Below, in pieces: positions 54,001 to 63,660 of a stretch of DNA of 64,000 bases. The notes below the pieces were generated by a model that made no database searches, was not told the DNA's origin, and saw only the letters and a list, made by a program, of their open reading frames with translations. The stretch is from assembly GCA_905221605.1 (NCBI GenBank), contig CAJNDS010002035.1, positions 651,290 through 715,289 of the forward strand, in the 5' to 3' direction. How positions within the stretch are numbered: the stretch's first letter is position 1; each line of letters begins with the position of its first letter. The position numbers and the translations under genes were made by a program. This DNA is from Symbiodinium natans. Taxonomy: Eukaryota; Sar; Dinophyceae; Suessiales; Symbiodiniaceae.

Positions 54001-56319
54001 CCGAGGGTTTAGGGTTGAGGGCTGAGGGTTGAGGGTTTCGTGTTTCGGGTTTAGGGCTTAGTGGTTGGTGCTCATGGGGGGGGAGCAAGGGTTTGGGGTT
54101 GAGGGATAGGTTAGCTGGCACTCACTCCTCACAGCTTCAGGTACAAAACAGGACCGATTGTTCGCTGCATGCTCCCGGATTGTCACCTGCGACAATGTCG
54201 TGGTATATAAAGTATAGTCTTATCACCACTTCGTTGACTTGTGATGTTCCCCCTTATACTAACAGTCCGCAGTAGGGATTATAGTAGGGGGTACTACAAT
54301 CCCATTTTGGACTGCTCGTACAAGGGGGAACATCTCAAGCCATGACTGTTGTTCTTACTAGCATTCTCACCATCATCCAGTAAAGTGGGCGCAGGGGCAG
54401 ACCCAGTACCCCCACCGCCAGAAAGTGTAAATTCGGATCTGGAATCTGCTCCTGCCCGCTTGTGCCAAGCCTCTGCCAGGAACAGCCACATCTTCAACCA
54501 GGCCTTACCCCATCAAAGAATATATGAAAATGGTTTAGAATATTCTTTGATGAGGCAAGACGGATCTTGGGTTCCTTCTGAGTGCTTTCTATTAAAGGGA
54601 CCATGGGCATGACAACTTGCACAGGGCTTCCGAGATCGACGATCTGCTACGATGCCACACTTGGATCTTGATGAATTGCTGCCCTAAACCCTAAACTCTC
54701 TCAACCCGAAACCACCCTAAACCCTCAACCCTAAACCCTAAACCCTAAACCCAAATGTTCAACGAGTCGCTGCATGGTGCCTGCAAGGCTGTGCAGGTCT
54801 GGCGGATGCAGAAGCAGCAGCAAGCCGAAAAGAAAGAGGCGTCTAGGGTTTAGGGTTTAGGGTTTAGGGTTTAGGGTTTAGGGTTCTCTGGGCCAGATCG
54901 CCTCGAAATCTCGGCACCGAGCATGCCGTCAGGTCAAGAAGGATAAAGAAAAGGAAAAGCGTGAGCGCGAGAAGGCACGCACCGCATGCGCATGCATCAG
55001 ATCAGCCTCGTCAACTAGCAACACACCTATTCATATTCCCTGGGGGGGGGGGGGCAAATGAACCCTAAAATCGGGGTCTCATACCCCATAATACTACCAG
55101 AAATGCCCAGTAAGTTTTGCGACCCTCAACCCAATACTTACGAGTATACATTCCTTGCAAGCTATATGAAAACCCTAAACCCTACAAGTACGACTATACA
55201 TTCCTAGTAAGGTATATGAGCCCTAAATCCCATAATTGCTTCTATACATTCCTAGTAAGGTTTATCTGAACCATAAACCCCATAATTACTTGTTAAACCC
55301 TAAACCCTAGACCTTAAACCCTACATTCCTGGTAAGGTATATGAGCCATAAACACACTTCCCGGGTTCATCTGGTCCCCAAGGCCGGTCAAGGGTTTGAC
55401 AGCGAGGCTGGGTCCTTCTGCTGGTTCGTAAACTTAACCCTAAACGCTAAACCCTAAACCCTAAACCCTAAACCCTAAACCCTAAACCCTAAACACCCCA
55501 AAACCGGCAGGCCGAGAAGCGAAAGGAGGTCGAAGCCAAGCTGGCCCAAGAAGAGCAGGTCAGACAGGACAGGCGGCCAGAAATCGGGGTCGGAATCCCT
55601 AAACCCTAAGCCGTAAGCCCTAACCCTAAACCCGAAACCCCAAACCCTAAACCCTAAACCCTAAACCCTAAACCCTAAACCCTAAACCCTAAACCCTAAA
55701 CCGTTACCCTAAACCCTAAACCTTTATAAGTATACTATAGTAACCCCCCCACAACCCTATTCCAATTCTTAAGGCCCCCTATTTTAGAAATCGGGGGGGG
55801 GGGGGGGGTTGGCGGCTCCTTTTTGTGAGCCATGCGCCGCCAAGAGGCATTGGCCGAAACTCTTATGAAGGATCCCTGCATAACCCTAAACCCTAAACCC
55901 TAAACCCTGATTTATCAGTTCAGGTATATTCCTTAAAACAGGGGTATTGGGCTCTTTGGGTGTGCTCGTGGATGAAGGCTTAAACCTTCCACTTCGCTAC
56001 CACTTCGAAATTCAGCTTCGCAGGGTTTAGTATTTCAGGGAGGGCAACTGATAGGGTGTAGGGTTTAGGGTTTAGGGTTTGGGGTTTAAGGTTAAGGGTT
56101 TAAGGGTTTGGGGTTTAGAGTTTAGGGTTCAGGGTTCAGGGTTCAGGGTTTGTGTCATTTGTTTTGTCATAAATGCTTGGCAGCTGTCTTCCGCGCACGG
56201 ATTCCGAGGAGAAGCTCGCAAAGAAAGCCATGGAGCAGCTGCTCAGGGAGGAGGATGCCCTGCCGTTATCGGGGTTTCAACCACCAAGTCTGCAAATGGA
56301 TGTTTCCGAAATGAGGGTT
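50626..56319 (+). CDS. Charged coiled-coil protein, multi-exon (ends unresolved)
   Basis: Short exons encode a continuous Glu/Lys/Arg/Gln-rich helical protein. They are ~50626-50721 (CELSEAEINAYYELPGPYG), 50893-50950 (KERLRQQKAPEAPEEG), 51132-~51175 (EERDAWMRQVLTVEDR), 51243-51295 (THEVARSLKDTIVRSLK), 51404-~51460 (ERRVLQQALMRLSSEKKSQ), ~51881-51935 (KLLQAKDRLDQVQRD), 52607-52698 (NYRLWRGKLVSERYWASLLE), 54797-54838 (VWRMQKQQQAEKKE), ~54938-54985 (KKDKEKEKREREKAR), 55512-55559 (AEKRKEVEAKLAQEEQ), ~55849-55872 and ~56204-56319. Several joins keep phase with GA or GT donors and duplicated starts (GAA, GAGGAGCGAGAT, GTCT). Upstream candidates lie at 49,552 and 50,213 (MTEALLAQAVQETCAPA). No family assigned; a structural or trafficking role would be a guess. 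Confidence 0.55.
50951..51131 (+). other. Intron between 12-bp direct repeats, GA-AG
   Basis: GAGGAGCGAGAT at 50951-50962 and again at 51132-51143. Splicing at the first base of each copy gives GAET-EERDAW. The intron contains a (TA)n microsatellite at 51,037-51,075. Confidence 0.7.
51618..51779. mobile_element. Family E inverted-repeat element
   Basis: GGGATGTTCCCGCTTATAC ... GTATAATAGGGAACATCCC, with ACAGTCC/GGACTG next to the arms. Heptamers lie inside. Confidence 0.8.
52699..54796. other. Long intron or intergenic part of the coiled-coil locus
   Basis: Heptamer arrays (53,525-53,590 G-strand; 52,960-53,000, 53,370-53,400 and 54,715-54,750 C-strand), the family E element, and unique sequence without recognised exons. 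GTCT at 52699 and 54797 gives an in-phase GT-AG join, though a 2.1-kb intron may hide exons. Confidence 0.5.
54242..54334. mobile_element. Family E inverted-repeat element, compact copy
   Basis: GATGTTCCCCCTTATACTAA ... CGTACAAGGGGGAACATC with conserved ACAGTCC/GGACTG. Confidence 0.85.
55070..55350. repeat. Short tandem repeat with TATACATTCCTAGTAAGG units
   Basis: Four imperfect units near 55,148, 55,193, 55,247 and 55,320 sharing ACATTCC..GTAAGGTATATGA and CCCATAATTACT, with CCCTAAA embedded. Confidence 0.7.
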
Positions 56320-56540
56320 TAGGGTGTAGGGTTTAGGGTTTGGGGTTTAGGGTGTAGGGTTTGAGGTTTTGGGTTCAGCGTTTGGAGTTTAGGGTAAGGG
56401 AACCCTACTATTTGGCCAGATTGCGTCCAGTAGCGATTGGGCACGGCTGCAGGCACCAAGAATAGCAACAGTAAGCATTGACAGAGTCAGAATCGTACAC
56501 AAATCAGCAGTGATAGCGTTTGCGCAGTTGGGTTTAGGGT

Positions 56541-57765
56541 TTATAGAAATTGTATAGGGTTTGGGTCCCAATAAGTTTTGACCGAAACGTTTTGACCGAA
56601 ACGTTTTGACCGAAAGTTTTGACCGAAAGTTTTGACCGAAAGTTTTGACCGAAAGTTTTGTTTTTTGGAACTTAGTTTTCAATTTTTGGGAGGCGGGGCA
56701 AGGGAGGGGCTGGAGGGAGGGGGAGGGGGGGGGGGGAGGAGCCAATCTTGGGTTCCGCAACCAAACTGGAGCCAATTTTGGGCTTTAGGGGCCAATTTTT
56801 GAGCTTTAGGGGCCAATTTTGGGCTTTGGAACCAATTTTGGGCTCCCAATTTTGGGCTACGGAAGCCAATTTTTTAGTTTGGGGAGGCAATTTTTAAGCT
56901 TTAGACAATTTTGGGCTTTGCAGGGCTAAAGTCAACTTTGGGCTCGAGGAGGCCATTTTGGGGGCAAATTTGGCAATTTTGGGCTGAGCCAATTTTGGGC
57001 TCCGGGAGGTTTGGGAGGGTTTTGGGAGGGTTTTGGGGGTGTTTTTGCGTGGGTTTTGGGGGGTTTTGGGGGTTTGGGGGTTTTGGGGGGTTTTGGGGGT
57101 TTTTGGGGGGTTTTGAGGGGTTTTGAGGGGGGTTTTGGGTGGGTTTTGGGGGGGTTTTTAGGGGGGTTTTGGGGGGGTTTTGGGGGGGTTTGGGTGGTTT
57201 TGGGGAGGGTTTTGGGGGGGTTTGGGGGCGGGTTTGGGGGGGTTTTGGGTTTGGGTGGGTTGGTGGGGGGGGGGGGGATTTGGGAGGTTTTGGGGGTTTG
57301 GGGGTTTTGGGCGTGGCAGGGTTTGGGGGGTTTTGGGGGGGTTTTGGGGGTTTGGGGGGTTTTGGGTGTGGGAGGGTTTGGGGTGTTTTGGAGGGTTTTG
57401 GGGGGGTTTTGGGGGGGTTTTGGGGGGTTTGGATGATTGGGAGGCTTTTGGGGGGGGTTTTGGGGGGGTTTGGGGCGGGTTTTGGGGTGGGGTGGTTTGG
57501 GTGGGGGGGGGGGGGGTTTGGTGGGGGGGGGGGGGGTTGGGGCCCAGGGCCTCACGCGGTCTAATTTGGGACCTCTCGTTTCGTTGGAGGGTCGAGACTC
57601 ATTTGTGGGCTTGACGTGTAGCCTAAGAGGTTTAAGCGAATTGAGCATTTGGTCTCCCAGGCGCTTTGGATTAACTTACTTCAACTCTGTATGTCAGTTG
57701 TTTAGACAAATATCTTGAAAATTCAGAATGATACCACATACAATTTCTATTTATTTTGTCTTGAG
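56541..57765. repeat. Tandem duplicated block, copy 1
   Basis: Starts TTATAGAAATTGTATAGGG, then a short repeat GTTTTGACCGAAA(CG) (56,574-56,660), then CCAATTTTGGGCT-type repeats, a G-rich section of GGTTTTGGGG type (57,005-57,540) and a unique end (TCGTTTCGTTGGAGGGTCGA ... TTTTGTCTTGAG). Copy 2 is 58,251-59,559. Confidence 0.9.
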
Positions 57766-58250
57766 GGTTTAGGGTTTAGGGTTTAGGGTTTAGGGTTTAG
57801 GGTTTAGGGTTTAGGGTTTAGGGTTTAGGGTTTAGGGTTTAGGGGTTAGGGTTTAGGGTTTAGGGTTTAGGGTTTTGGGGTTAGGGTTTAGGGTTTAGGG
57901 TTTAGGGTTTAGGGTTTAGGGTTTAGGGTTTAGGGTTTAGGGTTTAGGGTTTATGTTTAGGGTTTAGGGTTTAGGGTTTAGGGTTTAGGGTTTAGGGTTT
58001 AGGGGTTAGGGTTGAGGGGTTAGGGTTTAGGGTTTAGGGTTTAGGGTTTAGGGTTTAGGGTTTAGGGTTTAGGGTTTAGGGTTTAGGGTTTAGGGTTTAG
58101 GGTTTAGGGTTTAGGGTTTAGGGTTTAGGGTTTAGGGTTTAGGGTTTAGGGTTTAGGGTTTAGGGTTTAGGGTTTAGGGTTTAGGGTTTAGGGTTTAGGG
58201 TTTAGGGTTTAGGGTTTAGGGTTTAGGGTTTAGGGTTTAGGGTTTAGGGT
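57766..58250. repeat. Longest TTTAGGG array of the window
   Basis: About 485 bp of almost perfect heptamers with rare variants, between the two duplicated blocks. Confidence 0.97.
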
Positions 58251-59559
58251 TTATAGAAATTGTGTAGGGTTTGGGTCCCAATAACGTTTTGACCGAAAGT
58301 TTTGACCGAAAGTTTTGACCGAAAGTTTTGACCGAAAGTTTTGACCGAAAGTTTTGTTTTTTGGAACTTAGTTTTCAATTTTTGGGAGGCGGGGCAAGGG
58401 AGGGGCTGGAGGGAGGGGGAGGGGGGGGGGGGAGGAGCCAATTTTGGGTTCCGCAACCAAACTGGAGCCAATTTTGGGCTTTAGGGGCCAATTTTTGAGC
58501 TTTAGGGGCCAATTTTGGGCTTTGGAACCAATTTTGGGCTCCCAATTTTGGGCTACGGAAGCCAATTTTTTAGTTTGGGGAGGCAATTTTTAAGCTTTAG
58601 ACAATTTTGGGCTTTGCAGGGCTAAAGTCAACTTTGGGCTCGAGGAGGCCATTTTGGGGGCAAATTTGGCAATTTTGGGCTGAGCCAATTTTGGGCTCCG
58701 GGAGGTTTGGGAGGGTTTTGGGAGGGTTTTGGGGGTGTTTTTGCGTGGGTTTTGGGGGGGGTTTGGGGGGGCGTCGTGTTAGGGGGTTTTGCGGGGGGTT
58801 TTGGGGGGGTTTTGGGGGGGGTTGTTGGCGGGGTTTTGAGGGGGTTTTGAGGGGGGTTTTGAGGGGGGTTTTTGAGGGGGGTGTTGAGGGGGGTTTTTGA
58901 GGGGGGTTTTGAGGGGGGTTTTGGGGGGGTTTTGGGGGGGTTTTGGGGGGGTTTGGGGGGGGTTTGGGGCGGGTTTTGGGGGGTTTTGGTTTGCGGTTGT
59001 GTTTTTTGGGGGTTTTGGGGGGGTTTTGGGGGTTTTGGGGGGGGGATTTGGGAGGTTTTGGGGGTTTGGGGGTTTTGGGCGTGGCAGGGTTTGGGGGGTT
59101 TTGGGGGGGTTTTGGGGGTTTGGGGGGTTTTGGGTGTGGGAGGGTTTGGGGTGTTTTGGAGGGTTTTGGGGGGGTTTTGGGGGGGTTTTGGGGGGGTTTT
59201 TGGGGTTTTGGGGGGTTTGGATGATTGGGAGGCTTTTGGGGGGGGTTTTGGGGGGGTTTGGGGCGGGTTTTGGGGTGGGGTGGTTTGGGTGGGGGGGGGG
59301 GGGGTTTGGTGGGGGGGGGGGGGGGGGGGGTTGGGGCCCAGGGCCTCACGCGGTCTAATTTGGGACCTCTCGTTTCGTTGGAGGGTCGAGACTCATTTGT
59401 GGGCTTGACGTGTAGCCTAAGAGGTTTAAGCGAATTGAGCATTTGGTCTCCCAGGCGCTTTGGATTAATTTACTTCAACTCTGTATGTCAGTTGTTTAGA
59501 CAAATATCTTGAAAATTCAGAATGATACCACATACAATTTCTATTTATTTTGTCTTGAG
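58251..59559. repeat. Tandem duplicated block, copy 2
   Basis: Same order of parts as copy 1. It differs mainly in the G-rich section, which is longer and has GAGGGGGGTTTTGAG variants (58,830-58,920). The flanking unique parts are near identical, so the duplication is recent and the G-rich core is unstable. Confidence 0.9.
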
Positions 59560-59642
59560 GGTTTAGGGTTTAGGGTTTAGGGTTTAGGGTTTAGGGTTTA
59601 GGGTTTAGGGTTTAGGGTTTAGGGTTTAGGGTTTAGGGTTTA
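59555..59642. repeat. TTTAGGG array
   Basis: Twelve or so perfect heptamers joining copy 2 to the 0.6-kb tandem repeat. Confidence 0.95.
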
Positions 59643-61850
59643 GAAGGGGAGGGGGGGGGGGGGGTGCAGCTGAGGAAGATGACAACATCAACACGATGGA
59701 GAGCCTGGTGCCCCAGTTTCGGGTTTAGGGTTCAGGGTTTATGGTTCAGGTTTTTTGTTTAGGGTTTGAGTGTTTAGTGTGTAGCAACAAACAAACCCCT
59801 TACAATCAAGTAAACAAGGCATTTTGGGTTTGGGGTTTAGGGTTTAGGGTTTAGGGTTTGGGGTTTGGGATCTAGGGTTTAGGGTTTAGGGATTTGTTGG
59901 TATAGGGTTTGGGGTTAAGGACAGATGCTTGTGGTACGGTTTTTGTCTTGGTCTTATGGTTTAGGGTTTAGGGTTTAGGGTTTAGTGTTTAGGGTTTAGG
60001 GTTTAGGCTTTAGGGTTCAGGGTTTAGGGTGAAGGGTTTAGGGTTTCAGGGTTTAGGGTTTAGGGTTTAGGGTTTAGGGTTTAGGGTTTAGGGTTTAGGG
60101 TTTAGGTTTTAGGGAAGTTGATAACTTTTTCGTGACCTGAACTAAACCATCGAAAATTGCAACGAAATTAAGACGAAATTCAGACGCAATTAAACCAGGT
60201 TTAGGGTTTAGGGTTTATAATGGCAATGTAACCAATGAAAACACAGGGTTTTTGAAGACAATCAGCTTATTCCATAGGAAAACCAGTGAGTTCTATGGGT
60301 TTAGGGTTTAGACGGGGGAGGGGGGGGGGGGGGGTGCAACTGAGGAAGATGACAACATCAACACGATGGAGAGCCTGGTGCCCCAGTTTCGGGTTTTGGG
60401 TTCAGGGTTTATGGTTCAGTCATTTTGTTTAGGGTTTGAGTGTTTAGTGTGTAGCAACAAACAAACCCCTTACAATCAAGTAAACAAGGCATTTTGGGTT
60501 TGGGGTTTAGGGTTTAGGGTTTGGGGTTTAGGGTCTAGGGTTTAGGGTTTAGGGATTTGTTGGTATAGGGTTTGGGGTTGAGGACAGGTGCTTGTGGTAA
60601 GGTTTTTGTCTTGGCCTTATGGTTTAGGGTTTAGGGTTTAGGGTTTAGTGTTTAGGGTTTAGGGTCTAGGGTTTAGGGTTTAGGGTTTAGGGTTTAGGGT
60701 TTAGGGAAGTTGTTAACTTTTTCGTGGCCTGAACTAAACCATCGAAAATTGCAACGAAATTAAGACGAAATTAAGGCGGAATTAAACCAGGTTTAGGGTT
60801 TAGGGTTTATAATGGCAATATAACCAATGAAAACACAGGGTTTTTGAAGACAATCAGCTTATTCCATAGGAAAAGCAATGAGTTCTATTAGGAGTCCTTA
60901 AAAACACAAGGGTTTTTAGGGTTTGGGGTTTAGGGTTTAGGGTTTAGGGTTTAGACGGGGGAGGGGGGGGGGGTGCAGCTGAGGAAGATGACAACATCAA
61001 CACGATGGAGAGCCTGGTGCCCCAGTTTCGGGTTTAGGGTTCAGGGTTTATGGTTCAGGCATTTTGTTTAGGGTTTGAGTGTTTAGTGTGTAGCAACAAA
61101 CAAACCCCTTACAATTAAGTAAACAAGGCATTTTGGGTTTGGGGTTTAGGGTTTAGGGTTTGGGGTTTAGGGTCTAGGGTTTAGGGCTTAGGGGTTTTTT
61201 GGTATAGGGTTTGGGGTTAAGGACAGGTGCTTGTGGTAAGGTTTTTGTCTTGGCCTTATGGTTTAGGGTTTAGGGTTTAGGGTTTAGTGTTTAGGGTTTA
61301 GGGTTTAGGGTTTAGTGTTTAGGGTTTAGGGTTTAGGGTTTAGGGAAGTTGTTAACTTTTTCGTGGCCTGAACTAAACCATCGAAAATTGCAACGAAATT
61401 AAGACGAAATTAAGACGGAATTAAACCAGGTTTAGGGTTTAGGGTTTATAATGGCAATATAACCAATGAAAACACAGGTTTTTTGAAGACAATCAGCTTA
61501 TTCCATAGGAAAACCAATGAGTTCTATGGGTTTAGGGTTTAGACGGGGGAGGGGGGGGTGCAGCTGAGGAAGATGACAACATCAACACGATGGAGAGCCT
61601 GGTGCCCCAGTTTCGGGGTTAGGGTTCAGGGTTTATGGTTCAGGCATTTTGTTTAGGGTTTGAGTGTTTAGTGTGTAGCAACAAACAAACCCCTTACAAT
61701 TAAGTAAACAAGGCATTTTGGGTTTGGGGTTTAGGGTTTAGGGTTTGGGGTTTAGGGTTTAGGGTTTAGGGGTTTTTAGGTATAGGGTTAGGGGTTGAGG
61801 ACAGGTGCTTGTGGTAAGGCTTTTGTCTTGGCCTTATGGTTTAGGGTTTA
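59643..61850. repeat. Four tandem units of 0.59-0.67 kb, each with an exon-like core
   Basis: Units start near 59,643, 60,311, 60,954 and 61,541 with a poly-G tract and TGCAGCTGAGGAAGATGAC. The core can encode AAEEDDNINTMESLVPQ after a TGCAG-type acceptor. Each unit then has TTTAGGG runs, a unique AACAAACAAACCCC..TTACAAT segment and, in the first three, ACCATCGAAAATTGCAACG. This may be a tandemly amplified exon plus introns, or a satellite. Confidence 0.8.
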
Positions 61851-61853
61851 GGG

Positions 61854-61950
61854 TTTATAGAAATTGTATAGGGTTTGGGTCCCAATAACGTTTTGAGCGA
61901 AACGTTTTGACCGAAACGTTTTGACCGAAACGTTTTGAGCGAAAGTTTTT
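61854..61950. repeat. Third, partial copy of the duplicated-block start
   Basis: TTATAGAAATTGTATAGGG and CGTTTTGACCGAAA units (here partly GAGCGAAA), then diverging. Confidence 0.85.
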
Positions 61951-62500
61951 TTTTTGGAATCACGTTTTATTTTCTGAAGAGGCTGGGGCCTCATTTGGCC
62001 AATTTGGACTTTTCCCAGAGCCTAATTTGGGGCCTCCGCTCGCGGGGCTCGACTTGGGCCTTCTGGGCGAAACGCTGCTGGTTTTTTTTTTCAGGGCGCT
62101 GGAACCCTAGCTTTTGCATTTTCTTGGCCGTTTCTGGGTGCCTGCCCTTGGCCAAGGGCGAAATGCTGCTCCTTTTTCTGGCAGGGCGCTGGGGCCGCAA
62201 GGGGAAACGCTGTTTCTGGGTGCCTGCCCAAGAGCTGCCAGATTTTTTGGCAAAGCGCTGGAACCCGAGCCTTTGCCTCTTTTTGGCTCTTTCTGGATGG
62301 CAGAGTATGGGAATTGCCTTATGTTTTTCGGGGGCCTCCTGGGGTGGCCCATTTATTTTTTGGAGAGGGGGATGGCTTTCGAGGGGTTTCCTAATTCTTG
62401 CATCAATGATACTCTGATATTCCTTTTCGGATGGTTCCTAGGAATCTGCATAATATCATAAGCCAGGGAAGGGGGGGGTCTCAAGGCGCCTTTTGGGGCT
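61951..62500. other. Degenerate repeat sequence, no supported gene
   Basis: Internally repeated segments (TTTCTGGGTGCCTGCCC twice; GCGCTGGAACCC twice), open on both strands. The long frame (61,935-62,417) is Trp/Phe/Leu-rich and looks like a by-product. Confidence 0.55.
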
Positions 62501-62538
62501 TTAAGCAGAACACACGCAGGTCTTGCTTTTGTTGCTCC

Positions 62539-62754
62539 TCACTGCGCGTTCGCTAGGAGAGTCTTTGTCTCGACGTCCAGTATGGGAACGTTGTCTATGA
62601 ACGGTTGGTCTCCGTATTCGGGACTGGTTCCCACTATGTACATGGCAGAAACGGTTTCTCCGTAATACTTTTCCAGTATGAACTTGTACACATTCAGCTG
62701 GAGGCGGTAGTGCCACAGAGTGCAGTCGGAAACATTGCTCAATGGTGTTCGCAT
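62539..62754 (-). CDS. Exon of a RecB/PD-(D/E)XK-like nuclease (fragment)
   Basis: Minus-strand frame of 71 codons ending at a stop. It includes CTLWHYRLQLNVYKFILEK followed by YYGETVSAMYIV. The Q-x-x-x-Y (QLNVY) pattern, followed by a Y-G-x-x-V-x-x-M strand, is typical of the C-terminal part of RecB-type nucleases. On its own strand the exon is preceded by CCCTAAA repeats (62,763-62,836), the same exon layout as for + strand genes. The upstream catalytic exons were not found. Confidence 0.5.
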   Translation of the reverse strand: MRTPLSNVSDCTLWHYRLQLNVYKFILEKYYGETVSAMYIVGTSPEYGDQPFIDNVPILDVETKTLLANAQ

Positions 62755-62762
62755 GAACTTGA

Positions 62763-62836
62763 GGGTTTAGGGTTTAGGGTTTAGGGTTTAGGGTTTAGGG
62801 TTTAGGGTTTAGGGTTTAGGGTTTAGGGTTTAGGGT
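62763..62836. repeat. TTTAGGG array
   Basis: Ten or so near-perfect heptamers; C-strand relative to the minus-strand exon next to it. Confidence 0.95.
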
Positions 62837-62860
62837 GTAGCACGGGTCAGCTGTACGCAG

Positions 62861-63055
62861 TTGTGTGCAGACATGCCCACCCCAAGGCCACCCAAACACT
62901 ACTCAAAACGAAACAAGCCGGAGCCAGCCAAACCAAAGCCAGCCCACCTTCAAACACTTCTGCGTCCACCACTGTACTTCGGACTAATACCTAATATGCT
63001 TTCTGATGTCATGGAGCTTGCCTATGAAGATGCCCTGCTGCCAGGTAACATTTAA
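62861..63055 (+). CDS. Unassigned small open frame
   Basis: 64 codons, Pro/Lys-rich start, then YFGLIPNMLSDVMELAYEDA. No family recognised; could be chance. Confidence 0.2.
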   Translation: MCADMPTPRPPKHYSKRNKPEPAKPKPAHLQTLLRPPLYFGLIPNMLSDVMELAYEDALLPGNI

Positions 63056-63059
63056 GAAG

Positions 63060-63660
63060 ATGTTTTGAGAAAGTCATTAATTAGAATTAGGAGTTTTGGA
63101 GAGAAAAATTAGGTTTCGCGTTGGGGGGCATCTTCGGCCGCAGGGCCTTTTCATTGTCCCTATTCTCTTTGCCGGAGTGTCGAGAATGTACGGCGAAAGG
63201 CCTGTTGTTCTAAAGATACCGCGCGAAGGTCATGTCTAGAAGCTTCCGAGAGAAAAACTAGGTTTGACGTTGAGGCGAAAGGCCTGTTGTTCTAAAGAAA
63301 CCGTAGAAGGTCATGTCTAGAGGCTTGGAGAGAAGAAACCCTGTGTTGTATTCGGGGAAGTCTTCGGCCGGAAGGCCTTCTCATTGTTTCTGTTCTTTTG
63401 CCGGAGTGTCAAGGCTGCATGGCAAAAGGCTTGTTGCTCCAAAGAGACCTTGTGAACTTCCGAAAGAAAAACCAGGTTTTGCGTTGGGGGAGATTGTCAA
63501 GGCTGCGTGGCAGCCACCCCCCCCCCCAACTTGATTTCGAGGGGGGCTGCATGGAGAAGGCCTGTTTTAAAGATGCCGTGTGAAGGTCATGAGAAAATCA
63601 GGGCCTTCTCATTGTTTCTATTCGCTTTGCCGGAGTGTCAAGGCTGGGTGGCAAAAGGCC
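63060..63660. repeat. Degenerate tandem repeat with TTCGGCCG..GGCCTTCTCATTG units
   Basis: Imperfect units near 63,130, 63,240, 63,360 and 63,600 sharing GGAGAGAAAAA..AGGTTT, GGCCTTCTCATTGTT, GCCGGAGTGTCAAGGCTG and AAAGGCCTGTTGTTCTAAAG. Confidence 0.75.

Noticed and set aside
56911-57648. Overlapping long frames on both strands (Gly/Phe-rich on +, Pro-rich on -)
   Set aside because: The G-rich repeat lacks stop codons in several frames. The same frames recur in the duplicated copy at 58.6-59.4 kb and vary with repeat length.
57766-58250. A true chromosome end (telomere)
   Set aside because: The array is internal, followed by more than 5 kb of other sequence, and arrays of both orientations occur throughout the window.
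59643-61850. CRISPR-like array
   Set aside because: Repeat units are 0.6 kb with exon-like cores in a eukaryotic context; no short repeat-spacer regularity.
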